A DNA stretch of 64,000 nucleotides from NCBI GenBank assembly GCA_037349315.1, contig JBAIAC010000001.1, forward strand, positions 3,782,001 through 3,846,000, in the 5' to 3' direction. A program made the position numbers and the translations under genes. The notes beneath the pieces are model-generated. The model was not told the DNA's origin. It ran no database searches and was given only the letters and a program-made list of their open reading frames with translations. This document shows positions 55,796-64,000 of this stretch, piece after piece (positions within the stretch are counted from its first letter, which is position 1; every line of letters begins with the position of its first letter). The stretch is from Chelydra serpentina. Taxonomy: Eukaryota > Chordata > Testudines > Chelydridae.

Positions 55796-56108
55796 GGCTA
55801 TTTATACACTACAAGCTAGGGGTGTGATTCCTAGGTCTCAGACCCACTCATGCTAGCTCTCATTGAGGTAGCATTCTAAAAATAGTAGTGTAACTGCAGT
55901 AGCATGGGCAGTGGTGAGTGGTGGCGTGGGCTAGCTGCCCTGAGTACATACCCAAAAGGTTCAGAACTGTTTGTATTTGGGCAACTAGTCTGTGCTGCCA
56001 ACTCCACGGCCTGTGCTACCACAGCTACACTGCTATTTTTGGCCTTCTAGCTTGATGTGAGCTACACAAGTATATCTACGCAAACCAGCTCCAAGTGTAG
56101 ATGTAGCC
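55796..56108. mobile_element. Harbinger-type MITE, about 313 bp
   Basis: The left end GGCTATTTATACACTAC after TTA (55793-55795) and right end AAGTGTAGATGTAGCC before TTC are inverted and follow the GGNTA...GTAGAC/TAGATG pattern of the other Harbinger-type MITEs. Internal palindromes pair TAGTAGTGTAACTGCAGTAG with CTACACTGCTATTTTTGGCC-like text. Older than the hairpin MITEs. Confidence 0.7.
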
Positions 56109-57136
56109 TTCGTAAATGGGAAAGACCACTGCAATTGACAGAGACCTTGTGAGAAGGAGAAATACATAATGTGGTGAAATTAATACGGGGCTGATTATAA
56201 AACAATAGGAACAAATGTTGTAGAAAATTGAAATCACTTCAGGTTCAATTTCCACTGCTAGAACAATTCACTTTTCCATTAACAAGTTGGTTTAGTTCAG
56301 CCTTGCAAAATTCTATCCACTCACCCAGCATGATAACATATTTTGACAGCGAAGTAAAATATTATTAGGTTATTTCATTATCACCAGTCATCATGGTAAA
56401 AGATGTAGATTTGTGCACACATGGGCTACTAAATCTTCATAGCAAGTTTGAAAGGCTGTTTTAATTGCTAAGTAGGGACATTGGGCCAAATATATACATC
56501 TCTGAAATTACTGGAGTTACACCAGCGGTGAATTTGACCAGTTTTCTTTCAGATGTTTCAGACTGTAGGCTGTTGCAGATTGTCAAAGAGGCAAAAGAGA
56601 AGGCAAATGAAAGCAGAAACATTGCAAAATCATATGAAGGGACAGATGAGAGAGGGCCTGAGCTGAAGCAAGGATAGAGGCATGAAGCACCCAAGCTATC
56701 CATGAGATACCCTTGAGGCTGCACAAGTAGCTCAGGCAGATACAGTTCAATGTCAAACTGATCTGAGCTGGAACAAAACATTTCAACGTTTCTGAATCAA
56801 AATTTATTCCAACTTTTCATTCTCTGAAAAAAAATGGACATTTCAAGTTTTTGTCCCGGTTTTGGGTGAAAGTGAATGTTGAAGTATTGGAATTTCTCAT
56901 GGTGAAGTAATTCTGATTTTTGGCCTAAAAGTTAATCTCAGGGTCAAGCATAATGCCTAGATTATGCACAGTAGAGGCAAATGGGTGGTTAAAGTTTAGG
57001 AGAGAAAGATTTATGTTTGAGGATATTCCTCTTCCACAGTTGTACATCTGCTTTTGAAACATTTAATAGAAAGAGGGTAAGACAAAACCATGAGTTAGGT
57101 TTATCAACACAGGCAAAGACTGGAGACAAAGGAGTT
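56109..57136. other. Intronic sequence with a faint repeat
   Basis: 56760-56900 has the style of the AT-rich MITE-like repeats at 39.4-40.4 kb (ACATTTCAACGTTTC, CATTTCAAGTTTTTG). Otherwise nothing recognised; 56465-56677 is open on the plus strand without family features. Confidence 0.4.
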
Positions 57137-57144
57137 ACTAAAGG

Positions 57145-57281
57145 CAGGGGTGCTGGAACAATTTGTATAGTGGTGGTGCTGAGAGCCATTGAACCAAACT
57201 GTAAGCCCTGTATATGATGGAAACCACTTCAAGACAGCAGGTGCAGTACCACCCCCAGCACTCCGAGTTCCAGCACCTATG
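57145..57281. mobile_element. hAT-type MITE, 137 bp, perfect 8-bp TSD
   Basis: Starts CAGGGGTGCTGGAAC and ends GTTCCAGCACCTATG; flanked by the identical duplication ACTAAAGG (57137-57144 and 57282-57289). The interior has no coding potential. Confidence 0.88.
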
Positions 57282-57289
57282 ACTAAAGG

Positions 57290-58899
57290 TGTTGAAAGAT
57301 GTACAGTTGAAAGAGGACAACATTTTCCTTTGGCAGTAGTAAGGGACCCTGCAAATGATGGGCCCTCAGTTACACCCAGGCAACCCCTCAACTTCACTCA
57401 GATTGTTGAATTACTTTAAACACAGCAGGTAGGTCACCCAAACTTGCATAGCTTCTGAGAGCACATTGTCAAGTAGAGGAAACAAAGAGGAACAAAAGTA
57501 TATTAAGAGAAGAACTTTGGAACCTTTAAATTGTGGGCTGGACTTTATGAGCGTGTGAACCACGTGAGCTATACTGAAAACAGGATAGGGAGTATGTCCA
57601 AAAAACTCACACTGAAGAAACCTTTGCTGTGACTCTGCAGGTATGCATGCCTGAATTGTGCTGCTTTTGTTGTTAAGACTCATTTCTCTTCATAGGCTAT
57701 CTGTTATAATTGTACACACAAACCCAGGAACAGATCAGAATAATGAGGCATTAATCCAGTCTGATCATTTTCTCACCTAAAAGAAATAACCCATTTCTTC
57801 GATTCTGAGCACACTAATACTTCTCCGTCTCCTGTTTTGTTATTTATTTGAATATCCATGTCTACACTAGGGAATTTAACAAAAAAAATTCAACCAGTGC
57901 TTAGCTCCCATTCAGCTGAACTGGTGTCAGAACTGGGGGGGGGGGGGGGGGGGCAAGGTATATACAAGCTTACCATGGGCAAGCACTTTTGTACACATTA
58001 GTTCCTGCTAGTGCTAACTCCAATTAAGAATGGTATGGAAGAATAATTCAAAGGGAATAAAAAAAAGGAAGAGGAAATACCAGTGAAATATAACTGGACT
58101 TTCCCATTACAGAATGCCAAGTCTCCCGTTTGACTTGTTAAAATTCATCAGCTTTATGAAACAAAACAAACAAAACCCCCACTCACTTTATATGTCCTAT
58201 GTCATGATTTAATTATGATGATGAAACAAGACATACCAATTCATTAAAACTAAAAAACCCTCAAAAACACAGTACTGCTGGTGAGGGAAAGACTAAGAAC
58301 CTGTATTATGATAGAAAGTCTGTTTGATCAAGGTCACTTACTGTATCATGAGGATTATTATTCTTTTACACAAAGATTTTTTGCTGTGTGGCAAATTACA
58401 GAAAAATGCCACCAAAAAGTCAGTGTCTAATATAATTCACCTCCTTAGTTTAAAATGTTGATACACTTTTATACTCTAATATTTGTGCATTCAAATTCTG
58501 CAGCCTCAAAGTTAGCAAATCCATGAGAAATGGCTGTGTTTGCTTGCAGAGAGAATATTGTGGAATTTCAAATGCGAAGAAAACAAAGGAATGTTGGATT
58601 TTATAGTCTATCCTAACTGCCAGCAGCATTTATTTTTCCATGAATACACCAAGCAGCATATTTTATGACATAATAGTGCCCTCTAGTGTCTTATTAAGCA
58701 TAGTATCTTTAACTCAACTAATTTTTATAAAGTAACATAACAAAAAAATCAACAACAGTATATCTGAACAATATTAAGATGTAGCTGTGATACAATAAAA
58801 TAAGAAAAAAATGTTTAACTTCTCTTATCAGCTCATGACAATATGCATATTCCAAGTTGTATCTACTGTCAAAACCTGGCTTTATACTCACATACATAT

Positions 58900-58976
<77 letters not shown>

Positions 58977-60565
58977 GAGCCTGTATACCTGTGGAAAAAC
59001 AAGCTGGATTTTTTTCTACAACAATAACTTTGAAAATCTGATTCTGATTCCTGAATTGTAATTGTCCATAATTAGAGCAAAGATATAGAAAGCAGAAAGA
59101 ACACTGTCTGATTTTCAAATGCTACAATGAAGCTGCAGCACTAGCAATTAGAAAATCTTGATTAGACTTGTAAACAAAGCATTTCTGATAAGGAAGCCAA
59201 TGAGGGGGAAAGTGAAATATCAAACGTGAAATATCATCAAATCCACAGTAATTACCTAGGTCAGCTCATTATCTTTAACTCAGAAGGTGGTTAAAAGAAA
59301 ATTCAGTGAGCTCAAGATGGAATATTAATATCAACTTTGAATTTCCTGCATTTTGCCAATTAGTATCATAACCTGAATGTTATGAAATGTAGATTTCTTC
59401 ATCTTAATGTATTAATTTTGTATTTCCTAAGAAATATATTTTATATAAAAAGTTATAAAATACAGAATATTTTACCATGAAATTAGAATGAATTTTCTTG
59501 ATTATATATAATGTGTTGAAATTTTTGTAAAAATACATATTTACACATGCTTTCAAATATGTATTGTATTCATCTGACCCTAATTGATTCCTTAAGAGCC
59601 ATTCTTGCCAATCAAATTACTATTCAGTTCACTCACTCACACAAAATTTGGTTGACAAGATTATTATTTTATATATAATCTACCATATATTTTATCTTTA
59701 AAACTGTTATATATTTAAATGAGATCTGTACCTACACAAACGTACACATACATTTAATGTGCCAGGCATCTGATATTTCAAAATGTTTCTTTTATTTGAG
59801 AATTAGCACAAAACTGCTTTTCATGCAAGATATTATACCAAATTATAAGAATTAACAAGTGACTGAACAGAACACTCAGGGTAATACAGTATTTACTTCC
59901 CTCATTTACAAGCTCTAGTATACAGGCTTTATGGGAAATACTAAATAACAGGCTTCAGGTCAGAATTTCTCCCAAACCACAAGTAAGGACAGGGCAGTTT
60001 TACAATGTCACTAAGCTTCTACTCCAGCTCTTAGACTGTGCTCTCTGTGAGTGTTTGTGGCACCTAGGACTGTGAAAAGAATTTTTTGAATTCTACAGTG
60101 AGGATGTGATTCTCAATTTAATTCTATAGAATTTTAGAGTAATTTCTATAGACTTATTTAATTCCTATAGACCCTTACTGCTTTCATCCTTATTAACGTC
60201 AGCTATTGGATTTTTTTTCACAGGGTCCTAAAGCCTTGTGTTCTTACCAGGGTTTTGGAGTGGGGCCTGGAGCTGGAACACAGGTTTTTGCCTGGAGCTG
60301 GAGCAGAGCTGGAGCACTGTTGTCTTCCTGTCTAGTGTAAAGTTGACGTTTTTTCTCTACATTTTTGGTTTTACATAACCGTGCAGAATTATTGAATTGA
60401 GAATGTAAGAATAATGAGAAAAAACTAAATTCACGTGGACATATTAATTATTATCAGTTATAGTAATCTTTATATAGCACCATAAACTTTAATTATTCTT
60501 GACAAATATAACTATCCATCTACAAAGTATCCCACCACATATTACGCAATAATTATTGTACTTAC
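57290..60565. other. Intronic sequence; G-run and microsatellite only
   Basis: AT-rich. Position 57858 on (CATGTCTACACTAGGGAATT) could be one end of another Harbinger-type MITE, but its partner end was not found. A run of about 19 G is at 57935-57953. The (TC)n(AC)n microsatellite is listed separately. 60240-60330 carries a few irregular repeats of CCTGGAGCTGGA. No gene recognised. Confidence 0.5.
58904..58971. repeat. (TC)n(AC)n compound microsatellite
   Basis: About 19 TC units followed directly by about 14 AC units. It explains the repetitive open frames on both strands. Confidence 0.97.
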
Positions 60566-60756
60566 TTTTGAGGTCTAAGTTTCTGGCTCCTGCTGTGCTT
60601 TGTGTTGTGATTTTAGTGTCAATCTTCACAGTATGAAGATTATTGGTATCCCTTGATATCATCACATTGTGCCACTGATTGTCATTCAGAGGTTTATTAG
60701 AACTTCCTTTGATGAGATTCGCACCATTTCCCAAATCAAACACATAGTGTAAATAC
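60566..60756 (-). CDS. NRXN1: NRXN1 exon: central part of LNS5
   Basis: A 191-bp exon, phase 2 in and 1 out, between the acceptor TTTTTTATCCAG and the donor GTAAGT. It reads [64 protein letters not shown]. The beta-sandwich signature [13 protein letters not shown] and the [13 protein letters not shown] stretch are typical of NRXN1; NRXN3 has a different text here (PAVIKFNSDRPL). LNS domains of alpha-neurexins bind ligands extracellularly and LNS5 is one of the alpha-only modules. Compared with the mammalian protein as I recall it, TTQSTAG replaces TTQITAG and DTNN replaces DTSN. Intact. Confidence 0.97.
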
Positions 60757-61243
60757 CTGGATAAAAAACATTTTTTTTAAAGTTAGTTTTTCTTGCATAC
60801 CTGAGAAGGTACAAATTAAGGCCCCCTATATTCAGCTTCCTTGGGTTTTTTTCAGTGTCACTGGCAAGCGAGGAGCACAACCCTGAGTATGAGGGGCTTG
60901 ATTCTCAAGTGGGGTAAATGAATTTAGCTCCAGTGAAATCAACACTGACTTATGCAAGCTGAAAATCTAGCCCCAGGTTTCTAACTATTGCTGAAGCAGC
61001 AGGGCGCATTAGCGTTATTTTTTTGTCTATGTCCTATACAAACTATATTATTACTTGCTTTTCATATTTACCTAAGTTTCAGCTGTAAAAAAAAAAAAAG
61101 ATTCAGAGGACATTTACCAACCAGATTCTAACAAGTTAGGAAGGTCAAGGTTTTCAACCTAAACCTCATGATTTTAACAGATTTTAAAGACTGTAAAAAA
61201 ACCCAAACTATTTTGCTTATGGCACAGTTAGCTGTGTACATAC
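60757..61243 (-). other. NRXN1: NRXN1 intron, 487 bp
   Basis: Short intron from donor GTATGT (after 61244) to acceptor CAG (before 60756). Contains a short decayed repeat near 60897-60975 (TTGATTCTCAAGTGGGG) and no exon. Confidence 0.9.
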
Positions 61244-61625
61244 CCTTTAACTAATTCAACTACAATGAAATCATTTCCATCTCCACTGTTATAGAGTATC
61301 AGTCCATCCAGCGATGTTGTTTTGAACTGGAAAAAAAGGTGCATAGATGTGTAGGCTTGTAGCGTTGCCAGGGCAACATAGCTTGCTTTTGTTTTAAAGG
61401 TGACAGGATCTGCTATGATATTCCTGAACCCAAATCTGGCATTTAGCTCACAATAATCAATGTCTCCATTTTTACAGAGGTCAATGTATGCCATGCCGTT
61501 AAATGTGAGACTCTGCAGATGTCCAATGAAATTAGAGGGAACAGAGGATAGGTAACGGCGTTCTGTTATTATTCCTGTCTCTATGTTATGGAATTCCAGT
61601 CTTGTGTGATCACCAGCCATTTGAC
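61244..61625 (-). CDS. NRXN1: NRXN1 exon: end of LNS4 and start of LNS5
   Basis: A 382-bp exon, phase 2 in and 2 out, between the acceptor TCGTTTTAAG and the donor GTATGT. It begins with the rest of a split glycine codon, then [17 protein letters not shown], and continues [106 protein letters not shown]. The first part closes LNS4 with its CKNGDIDYC cysteine pair; from about FGFRN on it opens LNS5. Near-identical to mammalian NRXN1 as recalled. The in-frame ATG at 61620 is internal, not a start codon. The upstream exon is outside the window. Confidence 0.97.
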
Positions 61626-61861
61626 CTTAAAACGACAATAATAAACAATGTTAGTGTCTGAAATGGATGCAAGTGAAGTGTTTGCAAATCCATAATAATT
61701 TTTAAACCTGCAGGACTGTTACATTTTAAAAACACACAGGCTCCAAACATATAATTGTCTAAACTGATTCAAAGCCTATTAAAGTCACTGGAAGTTTTTC
61801 CATTGTCTTCAATAGGTATTGGATCAGGCCTCAATGTGCACCCCAAACATGTGCACACTAA

Positions 61862-62081
61862 GGCCAGGTCTACACTAGAAACATACCTTGGTATAACGAC
61901 GTAGCTGAGGGGTGTGAACAATCCACACCTCTGAGGGCACAGTTATACTGATCAAAACTCCAGTGTAGACCGCGCTAGGTCAACAGGAGGGCTTCTTCTC
62001 TCAACATAGCTATCACCTCTAGCCGAGGGGGATTAACTATATCAACAGGAAAAAATGTACCATTTTAAGTGTAGATTTGCC
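61862..62081. mobile_element. Harbinger-type MITE, about 220 bp
   Basis: The left end GGCCAGGTCTACACTAG follows TAA (61859-61861); the right end AAGTGTAGATTTGCC precedes TTA. Internal phrases CGACGTAGCTGAGGGGTGTG, CAGTGTAGACCGCGCTAGGT and GGGGGATTAACTATATCAAC resemble a turtle MITE family rich in GTAGACCTA-type ends. Confidence 0.78.
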
Positions 62082-62234
62082 TTAATATCGTTTGTTAATG
62101 AGATTATAGATTCTGTTTGCCTTCAGCCACCTATGCAGATTTCTTTTACCAGAGCAAGTGTAATCTGTGTGGCATGTAGTGTATGGGACTGCAGCTGAGG
62201 CTAAATGAGATAAGAGCTAAAACAAGTCCAAAAA

Positions 62235-62392
62235 TTTTGGGTCACATCTGTTCCATTCTATGCATCCGACAAAGTGGATTGTAGTCCACGAAAGCTTATG
62301 CTGAAATAAATTTGTTAGTCTCTAAGGTGCCACAAGTATTCCTTTTCCTTTTTGCTGACACAGACTAACATGGCTACTACTCTGAAATCTGA
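62235..62392 (+). repeat. Unnamed amniote repeat (ACGAAAGCTTATGC type)
   Basis: GCATCCGACAAAGTGGATTG, then CACGAAAGCTTATGCTGAAA, TTTGTTAGTCTCTAAGGTGC and CAGACTAACATGGCTACTAC. I know this as a frequent interspersed repeat end in turtles and crocodiles but cannot assign the family with confidence. Confidence 0.6.
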
Positions 62393-62734
62393 AAAACAGT
62401 TTGTCACCCCTTCCCCATGAGGCCTGGATCAACGATAACATCACACTCCTTGTCAGTGCCTGGCCCAAGCCAGGGAAGCTAACAATCCAAACTGTGGACC
62501 AATCTGGGTGATGAATCTGGGTCACATACCACCTGAGGCACATTGTGCATATGCTAAGAAAAAGAAGACTCCCTTCCACTCCTTCCTCAAAAGTAACTCA
62601 CTATTTTCACACAACTATCCACAAATTTATACGGTGACATCCTGCCCACACTGAAGTGAATGGGAGTTTTGCCATTGTCGTCAGTGGGTCAAGGATTTCA
62701 CCCAAAGATTTTTAAAAGCCACAAGGGATTATGA

Positions 62735-62938
62735 TGATTATCTGCAAGGATGGGCAGGGATTGTGTCCCTAGCCTCTGTTTGCCAGAAGCTGGGAATGAA
62801 CGACAGGGAATGGATCACTTGATGATTACCTGTTCTGTTCATTCCCTCTGCAGCAGCTGGCATTGGCCACTGTTGGAAGGTAGGATACTGGGCTAGGTGG
62901 ACCTTTGGTCTGACCCCATATGGCCATTTTTATTATCT
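62735..62938 (+). mobile_element. LINE 3' end (CR1-related), plus orientation
   Basis: GGATGGGCAGGGATTGTGTC, then CATTCCCTCTGCAGCAGCTG and the tail TGGGCTAGGTGGACCTTTGG followed by TCTGACCCCATATGGCC. This tail type belongs to an older CR1-like family; only the end is present. Confidence 0.6.
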
Positions 62939-62939
62939 A

Positions 62940-63605
62940 GTCTGACCTCTTGAATAATAATAGACCCTCACCCAGTAATTCCTGCATCAAACTCAATAAC
63001 TTGTTGTTGAACTTGACCCTATCATTTAGGAAATATATCCAGTCCTGATTTAAAGATTTCAAGTGATGGAGAATCTACTATATCCCTTGATGAGTTGTTC
63101 CAATGGTTAATTATCCACTTTGAATTTGTATAGCTTCAACTTCATAGAATCTCAGGGTTGGAAGGGACCTTAGGAGGTCATCGAGTCCCACCCCTGCTCA
63201 AAGCAGGACCAATCCCCAATTTTTTGCCCCATATCCCCAAATGGCCCCCTCAATGATTGAACTCACAACCCTGGCTTTAGCAAGCCAATGCTCAAACCAC
63301 TGAGCTATCCCTCCAGCCACTGCATCTTCTTATGCCTTTGCCTGCTGGATTAAAGAGCCCTCTTCCATTGGAAACTTTTTCCTTGTGTAGATACTTGCAG
63401 ACCCTAAACAAAATCACCTGTTGACCTTTATTTCAGAAAGCTAAGTTGACCAGGCTCCTTACATATTACACTGTAGGGCATGTTTTCCAGCCTTCTTGTG
63501 GCTTTTTTGAACCCTTTGCAATTTTTCAACATATTTTTCTAAATGTGAACACCAGAAATGGATGCAGTATTCTAGTAATGGTCTCATTAATAATCCCTAA
63601 TGATT
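62940..63605 (-). mobile_element. Old CR1 LINE 3' part, minus orientation, split by a SINE
   Basis: On the plus strand the antisense CR1 phrases run TCTAGTCTGACCTCTTGAAT, then AGTGATGGAGAATCTACTAT, GAGTTGTTCCAATGGTTAAT, then after the SINE TGTGTAGATACTTGCAGACC, TTTTTGAACCCTTTGCAATT and ACACCAGAAATGGATGCAGT. Its 3' end abuts the plus-oriented LINE end at 62938, tail to tail. More diverged than the CR1 copies at 2.8 and 40.6 kb. Confidence 0.75.
63143..63314 (-). repeat. tRNA-derived SINE with CR1-like tail, copy 3
   Basis: On the plus strand: CATAGAATCTCAGGGTTGG, the antisense CR1 tail CCTGCTCAAAGCAGGACC, the antisense B box (ATTGAACTCACAACCC) and A box (TGCTCAAACCACTGAGCTA), then CCCTCC. It interrupts the old CR1 at 62940-63605. 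Confidence 0.92.
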
Positions 63606-64000
63606 GTTTGGGTCATATCTCAAAATGAACCAATTCATGTGTCATAAAAAGGTGTACTGGGGAATGGGAGGGGGTGGGTGAGAGGAGGTGATGTATTTTT
63701 AGTACCCCCAGGATCCTGCTGAGGAAGCAGAGTCCAGCTTACTTGTTCTTTCCAATCTAGTCATTGGGTTACATTGATTTATATCAGTTTATCGGTAGGC
63801 TATTTTCACAAGGAAATGGGCTAGACAATTACTTTTTTGATTTAATCAAGACTTAGAGTCTTCTGTACATTTGCAGTTGTTCCCCAGATTGGTGGTAGCA
63901 GTGGGGCATATACACCAATTGTGCAAAGCCAGAAGTCTGGCTCTAACACCATACCTCCCTTGAATGCATTTCCTCATGTTTTGTCAAAGAGCCTGAAAAG

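Larger units (their letters stand above)
32606..60565 (-). other. NRXN1: NRXN1 intron inside LNS5, about 28 kb
   Basis: Bounded by the GTAAGT donor after 60566 and the AG acceptor before 32605 on the minus strand. It holds most of the larger transposons of the window: two solo LTRs, a truncated CR1, a Harbinger element and a Gypsy element. No additional neurexin exon was recognised. Confidence 0.85.
61626..64000 (-). other. NRXN1: NRXN1 intron upstream of the LNS4/LNS5 exon (partial)
   Basis: The intron continues beyond the window edge. It contains a Harbinger-type MITE, a widespread amniote repeat, two abutting LINE 3' ends and a SINE, listed separately. 63606-64000 holds nothing recognised beyond a possible continuation of the old CR1. 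Confidence 0.85.

Noticed and set aside
58718..59061. Frames containing alternating residues on both strands
   Set aside because: They are translations of the (TC)n(AC)n microsatellite.
61228..61620. Methionine-initiated frame at 61620 as a separate gene
   Set aside because: It is the internal part of an NRXN1 exon; the ATG is preceded by exon sequence (GTCAA) and an acceptor site.
1..64000. CRISPR array, operon or plasmid features
   Set aside because: The sequence is a vertebrate intron region; repeats are interspersed, not regularly spaced, and no bacterial genes are present.

Overview
This window is vertebrate nuclear DNA and almost certainly comes from a turtle, most likely a cryptodire. 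Four exons on the minus strand encode a contiguous part of alpha-neurexin-1 (NRXN1), so essentially the whole 64 kb is one synaptic-adhesion gene read right to left. The repeat content gives the lineage: young CR1 LINEs, a tRNA-derived SINE whose 3' tail copies the CR1 tail (the turtle Cry-type arrangement), many hAT-type non-autonomous elements with 8-bp target duplications, Harbinger elements, and LTR elements.

Gene layout (minus strand, 5' to 3'): 61625-61244 (end of LNS4 and start of LNS5), 60756-60566 and 32605-32432 (rest of LNS5), and 23599-23480 (third EGF-like domain). All splice sites are GT/AG, the phases (2,1,1) join correctly, and no exon is interrupted. The introns are 487 bp, 27,960 bp and 8,874 bp. 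At least 23.5 kb of the next intron fills the left third of the window. The LNS6, transmembrane and cytoplasmic exons, and any beta-neurexin promoter, are not seen here.

Repeats by region. 1-9 kb: hAT-type elements, one of them split by a 2.9-kb CR1 LINE whose coding frame is broken. 9-23 kb: sparse old repeats, a MIR-like SINE, a hAT MITE and a Harbinger-type MITE with near-perfect hairpins. 27.4-29.5 kb: a hAT foldback element with long inverted arms that carry duplicated transposase ends, itself hit by a Harbinger-type MITE. 33.5-36.7 kb: two solo LTRs side by side, one lying inside another copy of that hAT arm and itself hit by a SINE. 40.6-41.7 kb: a truncated CR1. 47.8-50.5 kb: a Harbinger transposon with an uninterrupted 427-codon transposase, but with one end and most of the Myb-like partner gene missing. 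51.0-55.3 kb: a decayed Ty3/Gypsy element in which an integrase zinc-finger segment lies upstream of reverse transcriptase, a Gmr1-like order. 55-64 kb: further MITEs, a microsatellite, old CR1 remains and a third SINE.

There is no operon, CRISPR array, tRNA gene or rRNA gene. I found no clearly new biological system. The observations most worth following are the intact Harbinger transposase sitting near MITEs with similar ends, the unusual Gypsy domain order with possible G-to-A editing, and the hAT foldback with duplicated transposase ends. Family names for repeats rest on recognised termini, target duplications and protein motifs, not on a database search.
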